DNA of 64,000 nt from Nephrocerus scutellatus. Its lineage: Eukaryota > Arthropoda > Insecta > Diptera > Pipunculidae. Location of the stretch: assembly GCA_947095585.1 (NCBI GenBank), contig OX352763.1:44876010-44940009 (forward strand). Direction: 5' to 3'. This document shows, piece after piece, positions 11,958-22,140 of the stretch. The notes beneath the pieces were generated by a model that was given only the letters and a program-made list of their open reading frames with translations, searched no databases and had not been told where the DNA came from. A program made the translations under genes and the position numbers. The stretch's first letter is position 1, and each line of letters opens with the position of its first letter.

Positions 11958-12099
11958 AACCCAAAAGACCATCAAACGACACTCGAAGGACCTCCAAATC
12001 CCTTTAAAAGACCCCCAAAAAGACCCTCACAGACCATCCAAAAGACTCCTCAAAATACCCCCAAACGACCGTCAAAAGACGTCCAAAAGAATAATCTGA
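11660..12099 (+). CDS. Candidate chimeric ZAD protein (ZAD domain plus Helitron-encoded basic tail)
   Basis: Exon 1 is 11660-11773 (38 codons), the intron 11774-11841 (GTAAGT donor, TTTTAAAAG acceptor) and exon 2 11842-12099 ending in TGA. This mirrors the parent gene. The product would be 123 residues. Residues 1-77 come from the ZAD gene and keep the four zinc-binding cysteines (C8, C11, C50, C53). Residues 78-123 come from Helitron repeat DNA and are rich in K, R, P and D (starts TQKTIKRHSKD, ends QKTSKRII). ZAD domains mediate dimerisation and nuclear import in other insect proteins; with no zinc fingers this form could only dimerise (inference). The copy brings 493 bp of the parent's upstream DNA, and an AATAAA lies at 12309-12314. 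Expression is unproven. Confidence 0.5.
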
Positions 12100-12211
12100 C
12101 CAATACTGTGACTCAAAATCGCAAAACAAAATTATTTTTGATACCGTACTAATCCTCACCACCGATAAAGTAGTTTCACTTACAAAAATGTCGTATATCA
12201 TAAAGCATTGC
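11957..12211. repeat. 255-bp Helitron segment A, right copy
   Basis: Second copy of segment A, flanking the captured ZAD fragment on the right and continuing into the Helitron 3' end at 12474. Its first part supplies the reading frame of the chimeric tail. Confidence 0.9.
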
Positions 12212-12723
12212 AATGAACGAAATAGTGATGTTCAAGCAAACAATCAAAACAAACAAATGCATTGTTTCAATTGGTTTGCTATGACATTGAAATCGAAACT
12301 GAAATGTAAATAAAACACATTAAGATTCATTGTGATTTTAAATTTAATGAAAGAAAAAAAAAAGAGGTTTTTTTACTTTGGTTTAACATTTCAAATAGCT
12401 TTTTACAAGTTCACAAAACGATCACAAACAAATTTATTGAAAGTGGAACAGGACAACGTCTGTCGGGTCAGCTAGTATAGTATAAAAGTATTAATGATGA
12501 TACATTATAGTTTTGTTTTCATTACGTGTCTTTTATTTTGTTATTGTGAATTGGTCAATAATGGGTCAAGCGAATGTTGCACGGTTTAAAAATTTTCGTT
12601 GTGTACACAGTGTAACTATATTCGCTCTCACTCTGCCTTACGTTGATATTCATTTCAGAGTCAAAAAAAGGAAACTGTAAATACACCATGTCGTGTTCGG
12701 TTAACAAAAAAAACATACGGCTA

Positions 12724-12867
12724 ATAGCTGTATTTTATTTGCCGAGGAATAAGGAATTACAACAACAATTGCACTGTCGAATTCCTTCTTTGGAATTTGA
12801 AAACATGCTGTTTGGCTGGTTTTGACATTCGAATTCCTTATTCAGATTTCAAATAAAATACAGCTAT
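12724..12867. mobile_element. 144-bp MITE with TA target duplication
   Basis: The ends are perfect inverted repeats (ATAGCTGTATTTTATTTG and its complement), flanked by TA on both sides (12722-12723 and 12868-12869). There is no coding capacity. Related copies lie at 11353-11540, 13562-13749 and 21996-22140. The TA duplication suggests a Tc1/mariner-type parent. Confidence 0.85.
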
Positions 12868-12894
12868 TATATGCAAACCAAATACAAAACACTG

Positions 12895-13553
12895 AGTATA
12901 TAGCTGTGTTGCTTTGGTAAAGCTAAGCTGGTTTTACTTTAATAAATCAAAGCAACAGCTTTTGGTTTTAAATTTTCGATTCATTTTAATTTGTATGTGT
13001 TGGTACTAAAACATTGTAACCTGGATTACTACACTTTCTTCGGCTTGGTTCATTTTATAAAAAACGTATATAAATAATTTTCTTTCATAAATTTAATTTA
13101 TATTCTTCAAAAAATTTTACTTTAAATTTCACTTTTGCTTGTTTTCAAACTAATGCAAAGTAATTTCTTACGACAAGATTACAACTATAAAATGGCTTTA
13201 GTTTTCTTAAACCTAAAAACTTTTTGGCTTTACTTAAAGAAACTTATGCTGTATTGCTTTGGCTAATCCAGCTTGGCTTACAACAACAATCGCATAAGCA
13301 TAAAGCCGTAAATAAATCAAAAAGTTTTTAGGATTTATAACTAAAGCCATTTTTTAGTTATAGCGCTCACCGTAATGCGGTGTTTTGTTTAACACATAAA
13401 CATTAAAATGCATCGAAAATTTAAAGCCAAAAGCTGTTGCTTTGTAAAGCCAAGCCGGCTTTGCCAAACCAATACAGCATTCGGCTATATACTTATGCAA
13501 TTTTTGTTGTAAGCCAAGCTGGTTTTGCCAAAGCAACACAGCTTATAATTATT
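12895..13553. mobile_element. Composite MITE of a second family
   Basis: The left end near 12902 (AGCTGTGTTGCTTTGG) is matched in reverse complement near 13537-13552. A further related end lies at about 13249 (GCTGTATTGCTTTGGC), so at least two copies are nested. The same family forms a clean 209-bp element at 23958-24166. The copied ZAD fragment begins inside this element (at 13376). Confidence 0.6.
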
Positions 13554-13561
13554 GCGAATAC

Positions 13562-13749
13562 AATAGCTGTATTTTATTTGAATCCGAATTAGGAATTACA
13601 ACACAATTGCACTGTCGAATTCATTTTTGGGATTTGAAAACCTGCTGTTTGGCAGCTAAGGCGTATTTTATTTGCCGATGAATAAGGAATTCGAATGTCA
13701 AAACCAGCTAAACAGCAGGTTTTCTTATTCCAAAGAAGGAATAAGATAG
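13562..13749. promoter_or_regulatory. Upstream region of the ZAD gene, built from MITE sequence
   Basis: About 120-305 bp upstream of the ZAD gene ATG lies sequence of the ATAGCTGTATTTTATTTG MITE family, apparently two copies partly merged (GCGTATTTTATTTGCCG near 13661). The 120 bp directly before the ATG contain no obvious TATA box. The gene's proximal promoter may therefore be partly TE-derived (inference). Confidence 0.45.
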
Positions 13750-13868
13750 TGCAATTTCTGCGTACTGCGTATACGCTCTGTTTTTTTAAGTGAATACTTT
13801 TGCACTTTGATTGTTCATAAACAATATGCCGAAGTAAGCATCTGAGATTGAGTTCTGAGGAAGTTAAG

Positions 13869-16800
13869 ATGTCTTTTCCTTTAGCACTGTGTCGTATTTG
13901 TGGTGCCAGGGATCATTTAACACATGTGTTTAATGGCAGTACTGAACTGCTTAATAAAATCCGTATGTGTGCTAATATTATGGTAAGTTTAATATTTATT
14001 TTAGTTCGATGGAAAAATATTTAAAGCTTTTGTTTACCTGCTTTTAAAAGATAGATTTCGATGATCGACTTCCCAAGCATATTTGTCAGCAGTGTGAGCA
14101 AGGCCTGGAGTTTTCATATCGTCTTCGGAAGCAAGGTGAATCGACAGACTTGAAGTTCCGTATGGAATTGCTAAAGGCTGAAGAACATCTGTTATTAGAT
14201 GAGGTGAGGAAAGAAATGGTCACTAAAATAATAGCAGAGCATAAAGAGGACCTTAAATACGTATGTGAACCCAACGGTAAACCTTTAATTTCTGATAATG
14301 AATGGGAAGAAGGTATCTCGTTTGAGTGCTCTGAAGTACTGGAAGTAGAACAAGATAAAAATTACGAACCTTCTACAATTGATGATTTAAACTGTGAAGT
14401 TCGCGAATATACATTGTATGGATTTGTAAATGAAGCAGATAAGAAAAATGTAGCAAAACAGAATACAATTCACCTGAAAGCGGGGTCTCCAACGGAAAAT
14501 ATTTTGCAATTACAACATGAAGATTCTCCTTTTGATGATGAAGCGGAAAATACAGAATATTTTGAACAGGAAGAATTTTTGGACGAAGAAATTGTGAGAG
14601 GGGACTCTTATAAAGAAGACTGTGAAGATAACTTAAACGCCGAAAACCAAGGAAAACAATTCAATCCTTTGGATAAAATAGAAAAGGTGGGTAAGTTTCT
14701 ATATTTCTTTGGACATAAGACGTAAGTTTTCCCCAATTAAGACACTTTCCGAAACGAGATGCGTCTAGGCCTTCAGCACACGCAGCGCTCATCATAGATG
14801 TGTATTAGACACGTCGTACGGAAGGCGCCTTCATACTGTGGCTAGAAGTTATTAAACTAATAGTAACGAAGTGGTTAAAAAAGCTGATATTTCACATGAT
14901 GATGCACATGATGATCTAATAACACACAGGTTAATATACACGGGTAAAAGACTTTCTTTTGTGAGTCTTTCGAAAGAATCGACAGTTGTTAAGGCATATA
15001 GCGTTTGTGCATTAGAATTAAAAGCAACATCACACTTAATTTGATTGTAATTTGAATGCTGCAAACAATTTGCTTAATTTTTTGGAATTTTTAGCTCACT
15101 TAAGGATGTCGCTGCAAGCGAAAATTCAAAAAAAGAGATTAGTGTCCCACTCAGGATCTCAGTCATTTAGTAGAAATAGAAAAGTTTTTACTCCAAACAA
15201 AAGTTTTTAGCAGCTCTGTCCTTCGAATTGTACACAAACAGGGATTGTGGAAAGCAAATAACGTCACTAGAATCATTTTCTTAAACTTACCTGTCAACAA
15301 TATGTGTACTAAAAACGCAACGTTTATGTTGAGAACCTTATACGCCATACGAATAGAATTCAGAGTACAAGGATTATAGTTTCATGTTACCTTACCAGCA
15401 AATTTTAGGTTTTTTTTCGATTTGTTCCCAATTGATTTAGTATAAATTTCTCAGTTTCCCCATCTACACATATTTATTTTTTTAATATGAGAAATCATGT
15501 AATCTAACATTTCTAACTTGTGAATGAAACAGTCATCATCTATATATATCTAATATATAAAAATCACGTGTCACGGTGTTTGTCTGCTCCGAAACGGCTC
15601 GACCGATTGTTATGAAATTTTTTATGTATTTTTGGTAGGTATGAGAATAGGTTTTAAAGTGGAACAAAATTAGAACGACTGGACCGATTTGGCTAACTTT
15701 TATTTTATAAATTCGCCATAGTCGAAATAAGGTTTATGCGGAAAAAAATATATAAAAGATGCCCGGAAAATTGTAAAATTCGGAAAAAACTGAAAGTGTT
15801 GTTTCCATAGGATTTATATATGAACTCGCGACCATAACTCAAGATTCGAACGATGTATTAGCGTAATTCTTTTCTTGTTTTGTTCGTTATAGTCCTCGGA
15901 AACAAAGACAATTACAAAGGAAAGTCGAAAAATTCGGATAAACAGCAAAAATTGTTTTGTTCGTTATGTTCCCGGAGATATTTTTAGCAAAATAAAATTC
16001 GGGAAAATTCGGAAAACAATAAATTGGATATATTTTGAGGAAATAACTCTATTGAATGTTTTCGGTGAAATGAAAACTTTGGAAAAACGCATTCCAGCTT
16101 AACTTAAAATAAAATTAAATTTGTGTTGATTCGCGATCTGTCCAGCAAAAATCGGTATTTCATTTCTGTTCCAATAGATTCCAATTGTTTGGGTTACGTG
16201 CGCAAATGTCATTTGACAGCTTCTTCTTTGATTTTATGGACAAAAAGATCTCCAAAAGAATACAAAAGACCATCAAAAGGCCCTAAGACCCCGAAAAGAA
16301 TCACAAAAAGACCTCCGAAAGTCCCTCAAAATCCCCAAAAATCATTAAAGACCCACAAAGGCGTCCAAAAGACTCACCAAAAAAAACCTCCAAAAGACCC
16401 TGAAAGGACCTCCAAAAGACCCTGAAAGGACCTCCAAAAGACCCTGAAAGGACCTCCAAAAGACTCCCAAAGATACCCACAAAAGATCCTCAAATAGCTT
16501 TTCACAAGTTCACAAAACGATCACAAAAAAATTTATTGAAAGTGGGACAGGACAACGTCTGTCGGGTCAGCTAGTAAAATATAATAATAAATAAAAAAAA
16601 TTAATATAACGCCTCGTAATTTAGGCGATTACGTTCTGCTTGTAACTATAATAAGGCTTCCAAAGTAGACATCTGTAAGTAGTTGTGGTGATGCTTCAAA
16701 ACTACCACCCAGTCTTGATGAAAAAATGGATATCGGTTTTTGAGTTATACTGAAAATAACCCCGTTTCTTATATTTTTCCTCCCAAAATCTCAAAATCAC

Positions 16801-19800
16801 GCCACCGCAAGCTGAACGCTCAACAATGGTTTTCAAACAAGTCCCATAAATTTTGAAAGGTAGAATATATACGAGTAGACATACGGGATCGCAATCATCA
16901 TCATATTTTGCTCTCCAATTGGTCCTGGTCCTGGCTTTCCGCAAAAATGTCTCTTTTGGTCCTGCTTTCGACCCGATGTCATAGGGTTAGGAATGCCTAA
17001 ACTGTGGGCGTCCTCGTCTCGTCTGAGTTATGGAATACCGAAATTAACGATATCAGCGCAAACTTTCCACGAGGACTGGTTCTATGCACTGACAGGACCC
17101 CAATATCAAAATATTGGGCCAAAGATCGTCAACTTAGCAACAGAAGTGAATTGGATCACTTGAATCCACTACTTTCATTTGCTTTATTTTGCTATGCATA
17201 AGCTTGTTTTTTTGCCTACAGAGTGGTCCTGCCGGCTAGCCTACTCTGTATACTGCTAGTTAGAGCCGGGATCGAGTCAAACCCAGGTTCCAGAATCTGG
17301 AACTGCTCGGTTTGTAAACGTCCTATACGTAAATGTGTAGCCTCTGCGCGTTGCAACAGTTATAATAACTGGTGTCATTTTCGGTAATGCTCAGGGCTAC
17401 ACAGTACATACGATTATAACTCCAATTTCATTGGTACATGCTGCTCCCAAGCAGCCTCAACCCCCCTCCCCCCAACCTCATTCCATCTTCTCCCGTGCAC
17501 TAACACTGGACCGACCACCCTCCACAAACTCAACACAGCCAGCATATAGGCCACTCAGTTAATTCTCTTAAGATCCTTCCGTGGAGCTGTAATGGCCTGC
17601 GAAGCAAATTAAGAGAGGTCACTTAACTTTCGTGCAGGAGACCAAAACCTCCAACTCATACTCATTGTCATCTTTTGACGGTTATTAAATATTTCGAAAC
17701 GAGAGAGGCGGTGGACTCGCTTTTATTCTTCATCAGAATGTATCTTACAAATACATCTGCCATCATCTTGAGGCAATGAGTATATCAGTTAACACTGGAG
17801 ATCTCGAGTTATTACTCAGTATCAACCTCAACTCCCTCCTATTATCAACCGTCCCTACTGCGCTTCAATGCCCACCACCCACTTTGGTTATACGCTCTCC
17901 CCGAGGACAATCGTGGAAACTGCATTGGGGACACTTTAGAAAAGCTGACTTTGTGACCTTAATTTTTTTTTTATAATGTCTGGTATAATGGAAATGAATG
18001 ATTTACCCACTAGAATGGAGCTGACGACTCAGATTGCGGAAATCTAAATCACCGTCGCCCGGTGGGGTAACGACAAAGAAGTCATTGTGAGAACGTACAA
18101 AGCTATTGGCCGCGCAATTATTAACTACGCCGCCACTATCTGGACGTCATTTTTAAGTGACACACAATGTACAGTCCTTCGTATCGCCACTGGGTTCCAC
18201 TCCATAACTAACCCCGATCATCTTTGACGAAACGTCCACGCTCTCCGTCAGGCAACACAATGAACTGTTGTCAAAACAGTTCTTGTTAGCCTGTCACAAC
18301 CTCGTACTGTCAGTGAGATGCTTCCACGCTGCATACGTCAAGACATCAGGACGTACAGAGACGACATAAACCCACTCATACCGGTCACCTGGAATCCCAC
18401 CACTGTCCGTTCAGCCTCTAATAGTAAGCACTATGATACAGCCTCTGCAGCAGTCTCTTCAAGTAAGGTTAATAGGGTCCTTGGTACACACTTCCCTCCC
18501 ATAAATAGTAGTAAAAAGTCCGTTTTTCTGACAGTTTGAGTTGCTTCTACTTCCATTTCCTTTATTTTGAATGGAGTAAAATTGTTACTTTCTTCTAATA
18601 GTTGTACAATGAACATTCTATTTTAGTTTGAGTCTTTTTTAGTTGAAAAAACACATATCGCCAGCTTGACAGCTGCTTTCATTTCTTGAAATGAGATACT
18701 TTTTGGGTATTTGTATATACTGTAGGTATCGTCGATAGTTTGATAAAAGTGGTCTGGCAAAATGACTAAGTTAATTGAAAACGAACGGAAGAGATTGTCG
18801 CTTTACTCAGACAACTGATGATATATATATGTATATACATAAATTGATAATTATTTTTTCGTAGTTACCTTTTGCATCCTTCAGTACAATGCATTCATAT
18901 TATTTCAGACTTCTTTTAATAGGTCGACAACGGATAGAAAACAGGAACGAGTGTTATACACTTGTGAAACATGTAACCAACAATTTGATTTGAAAACATT
19001 TTATCACGCCCATCTTAAGGAACATAGCAGTGAGCGATTTTACTGTTCGATATGCAGCAAATGGTTTGGAGTTCGATATCGGTACATGGCACACATAAAG
19101 GATCATACTAACAGGGAATCGGGCGAAGCATTCAGTTGCATTTTTTGTGATCGAAGTTATACTATGCGCTGGAATTTGGAACGACATGTACGTATCACTC
19201 ATACTGGCGAAAAACGCTTTCAATGCAATGAATGTGGTGCCTGTTTTGGACGAGCGGATATTCTAAAAAACCACCAAACATCCCATTTGACAGTGCGCGA
19301 ATATCAGTGCCATCTTTGTCCTAAGAGGTACATTCAGTCTGAGAATTTTTATTTTTTAAATATTATTTTTAACTTTTTATTACAGATTTAAATCGCCACA
19401 CTATTTGTCCATTCACAAGAAGTCTCATCTTCCTCATAATTTGCGGCAAAAGAGAGTGAAAGCAAAACGATATCTCCCCAAAGATGACAATATGCACTCA
19501 GTTACTGTAGAAGGCAAACTAACTGAAACATTTTTCTTTTGTGAATTTTGTAAGAAAATCTCTAGACATCGAGGTGCTCACCAGAATCATTTACGAACGC
19601 ATACTCTTGAGCGTCCGTTTCATTGCAAGACGTGTTCGAAAGAGTTTCGAACGAGTGCAGCCCTTAAGGCACACGGACGTTGTCACACCGATGAGCGGCC
19701 GTATAAATGTGATAAATGTAATATGGCTTTCCGGCAGTCAGCGCATTTAAAATCACACAAGCTCATCCACGATGGTATCATGCAACATATCTGCAACGTG

Positions 19801-19995
19801 TGTCAAATGACGTTTACCATGAAAAGCAATCTTAGCGTCCACATGCGTATTCACACCGGTGAGAAGCCATATGAGTGCGTTGAGTGTGGTCAACACTTTG
19901 CGATGAGAAATCAAATGAAGCGTCATACAAAACTATGTCATGGTCTTGGCATAGATGAAAAGGTTCAAACTAGGACAGTTGTGGTACACGTATGA
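13869..19995 (+). CDS. ZAD-C2H2 zinc-finger transcription factor, four exons
   Basis: Exon 1 is 13869-13982 and intron 1 13983-14050. Exon 2 starts at 14051 and ends at 14686, 14690 or 14721. Exon 3 ends at 19327, the last intron is 19328-19385 (58 bp), and exon 4 runs to the stop at 19993-19995. The product is about 590 residues. Residues 7-75 form a ZAD domain (C8, C11, C50, C53), followed by an acidic linker (EQEEFLDEE). Ten C2H2 fingers come next, starting YTCETC, FYCSIC, FSCIFC, FQCNEC, YQCHLC (split by the last intron), FFCEFC, FHCKTC, YKCDKC, HICNVC and YECVEC, with TGEKP-type linkers in places. By family it is a nuclear DNA-binding regulator that dimerises through ZAD. The intron-2 sites are ambiguous: donors GTGGGT, GTAAGT (14691) and GTAAGT (14722) have phase-matched acceptors at 18908, 18864 and 18922. 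All fingers remain in frame. Confidence 0.9.
14728..15538. other. Intron 2 of the ZAD gene, no recognised element
   Basis: Between the end of exon 2 and the Helitron there is AT-rich sequence with no reading frame, RNA gene or repeat that I recognise on either strand. Confidence 0.5.
15539..16574 (+). mobile_element. Non-autonomous Helitron inside intron 2
   Basis: It begins with TC followed by a TATATA-rich start at 15539 and the usual dipteran Helitron 5' sequence (GGCTCGACCGATTGTTATGAA). It ends GTCGGGTCAGCTAG at 16574 before a T, so it sits between A and T as Helitrons do. The middle (16250-16490) is a CCAAAAGACC/CTGAAAGGACCT simple repeat, including near-perfect 18-bp units near 16390-16455. 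No Rep/helicase is encoded. It shares its 3' end with the Helitron at 12474. Confidence 0.85.
16890..17025 (-). mobile_element. 3' fragment of an RTE/Jockey-like LINE
   Basis: The block GGTCCTGGCTTTCCGCAAAAA, followed by a CGA-CCGATGTCAT and CTAAACT-TGGGCGTCCT series, matches 47700-47800 and in part 25315-25420. On the minus strand it encodes the last residues of the LINE (up to RTRT and a run of Asp/Met near the CAT repeats). It is a short 5'-truncated copy in the ZAD intron. Confidence 0.65.
17215..18515 (+). mobile_element. Internally deleted LINE with 2A-like motif and PHD-like finger
   Basis: Near 17261 the plus strand encodes LLVRAGIESNPGS, close to a 2A ribosome-skipping motif (consensus ends NPGP). 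A cysteine-rich finger follows (CSVC, then C-N-YNNWCHF, CSGL, CC; 17310-17460). Endonuclease traces lie at 17580-17660 (SCNGLRSKLREV). After a large deletion, 18040-18510 encodes the RT C-terminal region (VRTYKAIGRAIINYAATIW, then ITNPDHL). Stops and frameshifts occur throughout. It is oriented with the ZAD gene and lies in its intron 2. Confidence 0.7.
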
Positions 19996-20148
19996 GTCAA
20001 TTCATTCTTGTGGTTACTCAGTCAGATGTCACTTCTATAAATCCGAGAGTTGTATCCAGTTAAAAGCAAAAGATCGAAAAATACTTAAAGTGATTAAAAA
20101 ACATTTTTGATCTGTGTATATATTTCGGTTGAAAAATAATTTTTTTTA

Positions 20149-20447
20149 CTAATAATAATAATAATATTCGGCGCGACAGACCATTGCGGTCCAAGGCCTA
20201 ACTTCTCGCACCCATTCGTATTAAGCATGTATATTTATGCACACAAATGGAAGGGACCTACAATTTAAGGCTGGATCCGAACGGCGAATTGAGAAGCTTT
20301 CCGTGACAAGTTATTACTCTCGGAACGTTTGTCACCCATTTGCGAGAGGTGGGACACCGTGAAAAATACTTTTGGTGTTACTGGGATTCGAACGACGAAC
20401 CCCCTGCGCAGTAGCTATGCTCATTTCCACTAAGCCACGGCGCCCAC
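20149..20447 (-). mobile_element. tRNA-derived SINE
   Basis: Read on the minus strand, the head has an RNA polymerase III A box (TGGCTTAGTGG, complement of 20427-20437) and a B box (GTTCGAATCCC, complement of 20383-20393), about 33 bases apart, like a tRNA gene. A tRNA-unrelated body and a tail of TTA repeats (20149-20166) follow. The cloverleaf is too altered for a working tRNA. It lies 150 bp past the ZAD gene stop. Confidence 0.8.
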
Positions 20448-20795
20448 TTTTTTTTTTTTACTAATGTGGCATTTTATTTGCTCGATAGATCGCTCTTGAT
20501 TTCGGTTTTGCCCTATATTTGCAATTTGTATTACATTTGCAAACCTTCTTAAACGAAACTGTAACTTTGCTAAACGGTTGCAAGCAAGCAAAACAAATTT
20601 TTGAGAGAAGATTTTCCGATTTCGATTAGCCGTGGTCTTTAGTACTTTAGTACAACCCTCATCACATGACGAATAATGCAAAGAAATAGAATTTCTGGTT
20701 GATGTGATTTTTCGTTTAATTTGAAAATCGTTCACTACTACCACTTTGACAGGCTTTAGATTCGGATTCGAAATGTGCAAACGGAAAGAGCTATG
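20448..20795 (-). pseudogene. Open segment of unknown gene, possibly a coiled-coil exon
   Basis: The minus strand is open for about 115 codons without an ATG, from a TTATTAG that could be a splice acceptor (near 20800) down to a poly-A run touching the SINE head. It contains basic and leucine-rich stretches (QKFVLLACNRLAKLQ, then FRLRRFANVIQIANIG) that could form a coiled coil like those of THAP-type proteins. I cannot assign it to a family. It may be a last exon cut by the SINE or simply a fortuitous frame. Confidence 0.3.
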
Positions 20796-20799
20796 TGAG

Positions 20800-21995
20800 A
20801 TCTAATAACTGATTAAATTGAATCAGAAAATAAATGTCACTAAATATATTCATGTAGGTGAATTTAAAAATAAGTAAATTAAATTAACATCGACGGATTT
20901 TTTCATGCAAGCTGGAGCAAAACAGGGATTTTAAAAAATAACGAATAATGGACCATCGTTAAGAAACACTCCGTTCCAGGATATGGCCAATTGAATGGAA
21001 GGCTACAAACGGAGAAACAGTTGTAAGCAAAAAAGGCATAATCTGCACACAAAATATAATGTAGACACCAAAACGCTCTTAAAAGAACTCATAATAATAC
21101 GACTATAAATTACCTTCTGTTATTTGACGACTGGATTCTATATTCTGCTTTCGCTTTAGTTTTATTATGATCTTTTATCTGCTAAGATATTTGTTCTTAG
21201 TGTCCATTTTCCACATTTGCACTATAAATTTTTAATTTTATTTAAGAAAGCGTCAAATGCGACTCATATTATTTAATTGTCATTCAGAAAACATAAATTT
21301 TAATTAAGAAAGCTTCATTTGTTCAGAAAGCGGCAATAGCAATACAAAAAGAAATTAAATGTTTATTTTTTTATTGTCTCAAATCAAAATCACTTAAAAT
21401 TAAAGTATTAATTTAATCTATATATTAATACGTGAAGAGAAAACTTTGTACCCCTTTTTAAGCAAATTGCGCACACGGAGGAATATAGATTTGGCATAGT
21501 TAAAGTTTATATGGAGGAAGAGTGCAGAAAGCTAAAATTTATAAATAATTATAATTTTTAAATTTTTTTTTGCAGGGAATTAAGGCAAACCACACTCGGG
21601 CAAATATGGGTTTTAAGGAATTTAAGGATTTTGAATTTTTATCTCTTGGCAATGGTTTCTCTTTAAAATTTATGTAATAAAACGCCAAGGTCAATTAAGT
21701 ACTTGTGAGTGTATTATAAATAAAACGAAATTTATTTGAATTACAAATAAACATATCTAACATTATTTAATTTTAATATAAAGCCTTTTCCGCATCACCC
21801 TTGAGGTAAGCTTATAAATGCGTTTTTTTTGGAAACCCCTCTCAACTAAAGGCGGGGTCTCTTCCAAACAAGATTGCGGTTTTTGAGGTCTGCTCAATAA
21901 GGACTTTCAGTGTCCGAAAGCCGTAACCAAGTAAAACCTATAATGCACTTTGCTATATAACACATGTTTTTGTATGGGAAAAACTCAATCATATG
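20800..21995. other. AT-rich spacer, nothing recognised
   Basis: No coding frame, RNA gene or repeat stands out on either strand. Confidence 0.5.
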
Positions 21996-22140
21996 ATAGC
22001 TGCATTTTATTTGCCGAGCGAGTACGGAATTCGAATGTCAAAACCAGCTAAACAGCAGGTTTTCACAATTCCAAAGATGGAATTCGACAGTGCCAATTGT
22101 TGTTGTAATCCCTTATTCCTCGGCAAAAAAATACAGCTGA
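21996..22140. mobile_element. MITE, ATAGCTG family
   Basis: The ends (ATAGCTGCATTTTATTTGCC and the complement of CGGCAAAAAAATACAGCT) are inverted repeats, and the middle matches the 12724-12867 element (AATTCGAATGTCAAAACCAG, AACAGCAGGTTTTC). It is in the reverse arrangement relative to that copy. Confidence 0.8.

Larger units (their letters stand above)
10558..12474 (+). mobile_element. Non-autonomous Helitron 3' part carrying a captured gene fragment
   Basis: The right end (12460-12474) has the Helitron-type terminus TGTCGGGTCAGCTAG followed by T, identical to the end of the second Helitron at 16574. Both share about 65 bp of subterminal sequence (CAAATAGCTTTT to AGGACAACGTC) and an internal CCAAAAGACC-type simple repeat. 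No rolling-circle Rep/helicase frame is present, so it is non-autonomous. Its left end is not resolved; the minisatellite just upstream may belong to it. The body is unusual: a 255-bp Helitron segment occurs twice and flanks a 791-bp copy of the neighbouring ZAD gene. Confidence 0.75.

Noticed and set aside
16123..16425. K/P-rich plus-strand frame
   Set aside because: Generated by the Helitron simple repeat. No ATG context or domain suggests a gene by itself.
18431..18616. Minus-strand frame starting with ATG in ZAD intron 2
   Set aside because: Most of it is antisense to the LINE end, and it continues into no recognisable domain.
20381..20447. Possible tRNA gene
   Set aside because: A and B boxes are present, but the stems do not pair as a tRNA and a SINE body with a TTA tail follows.
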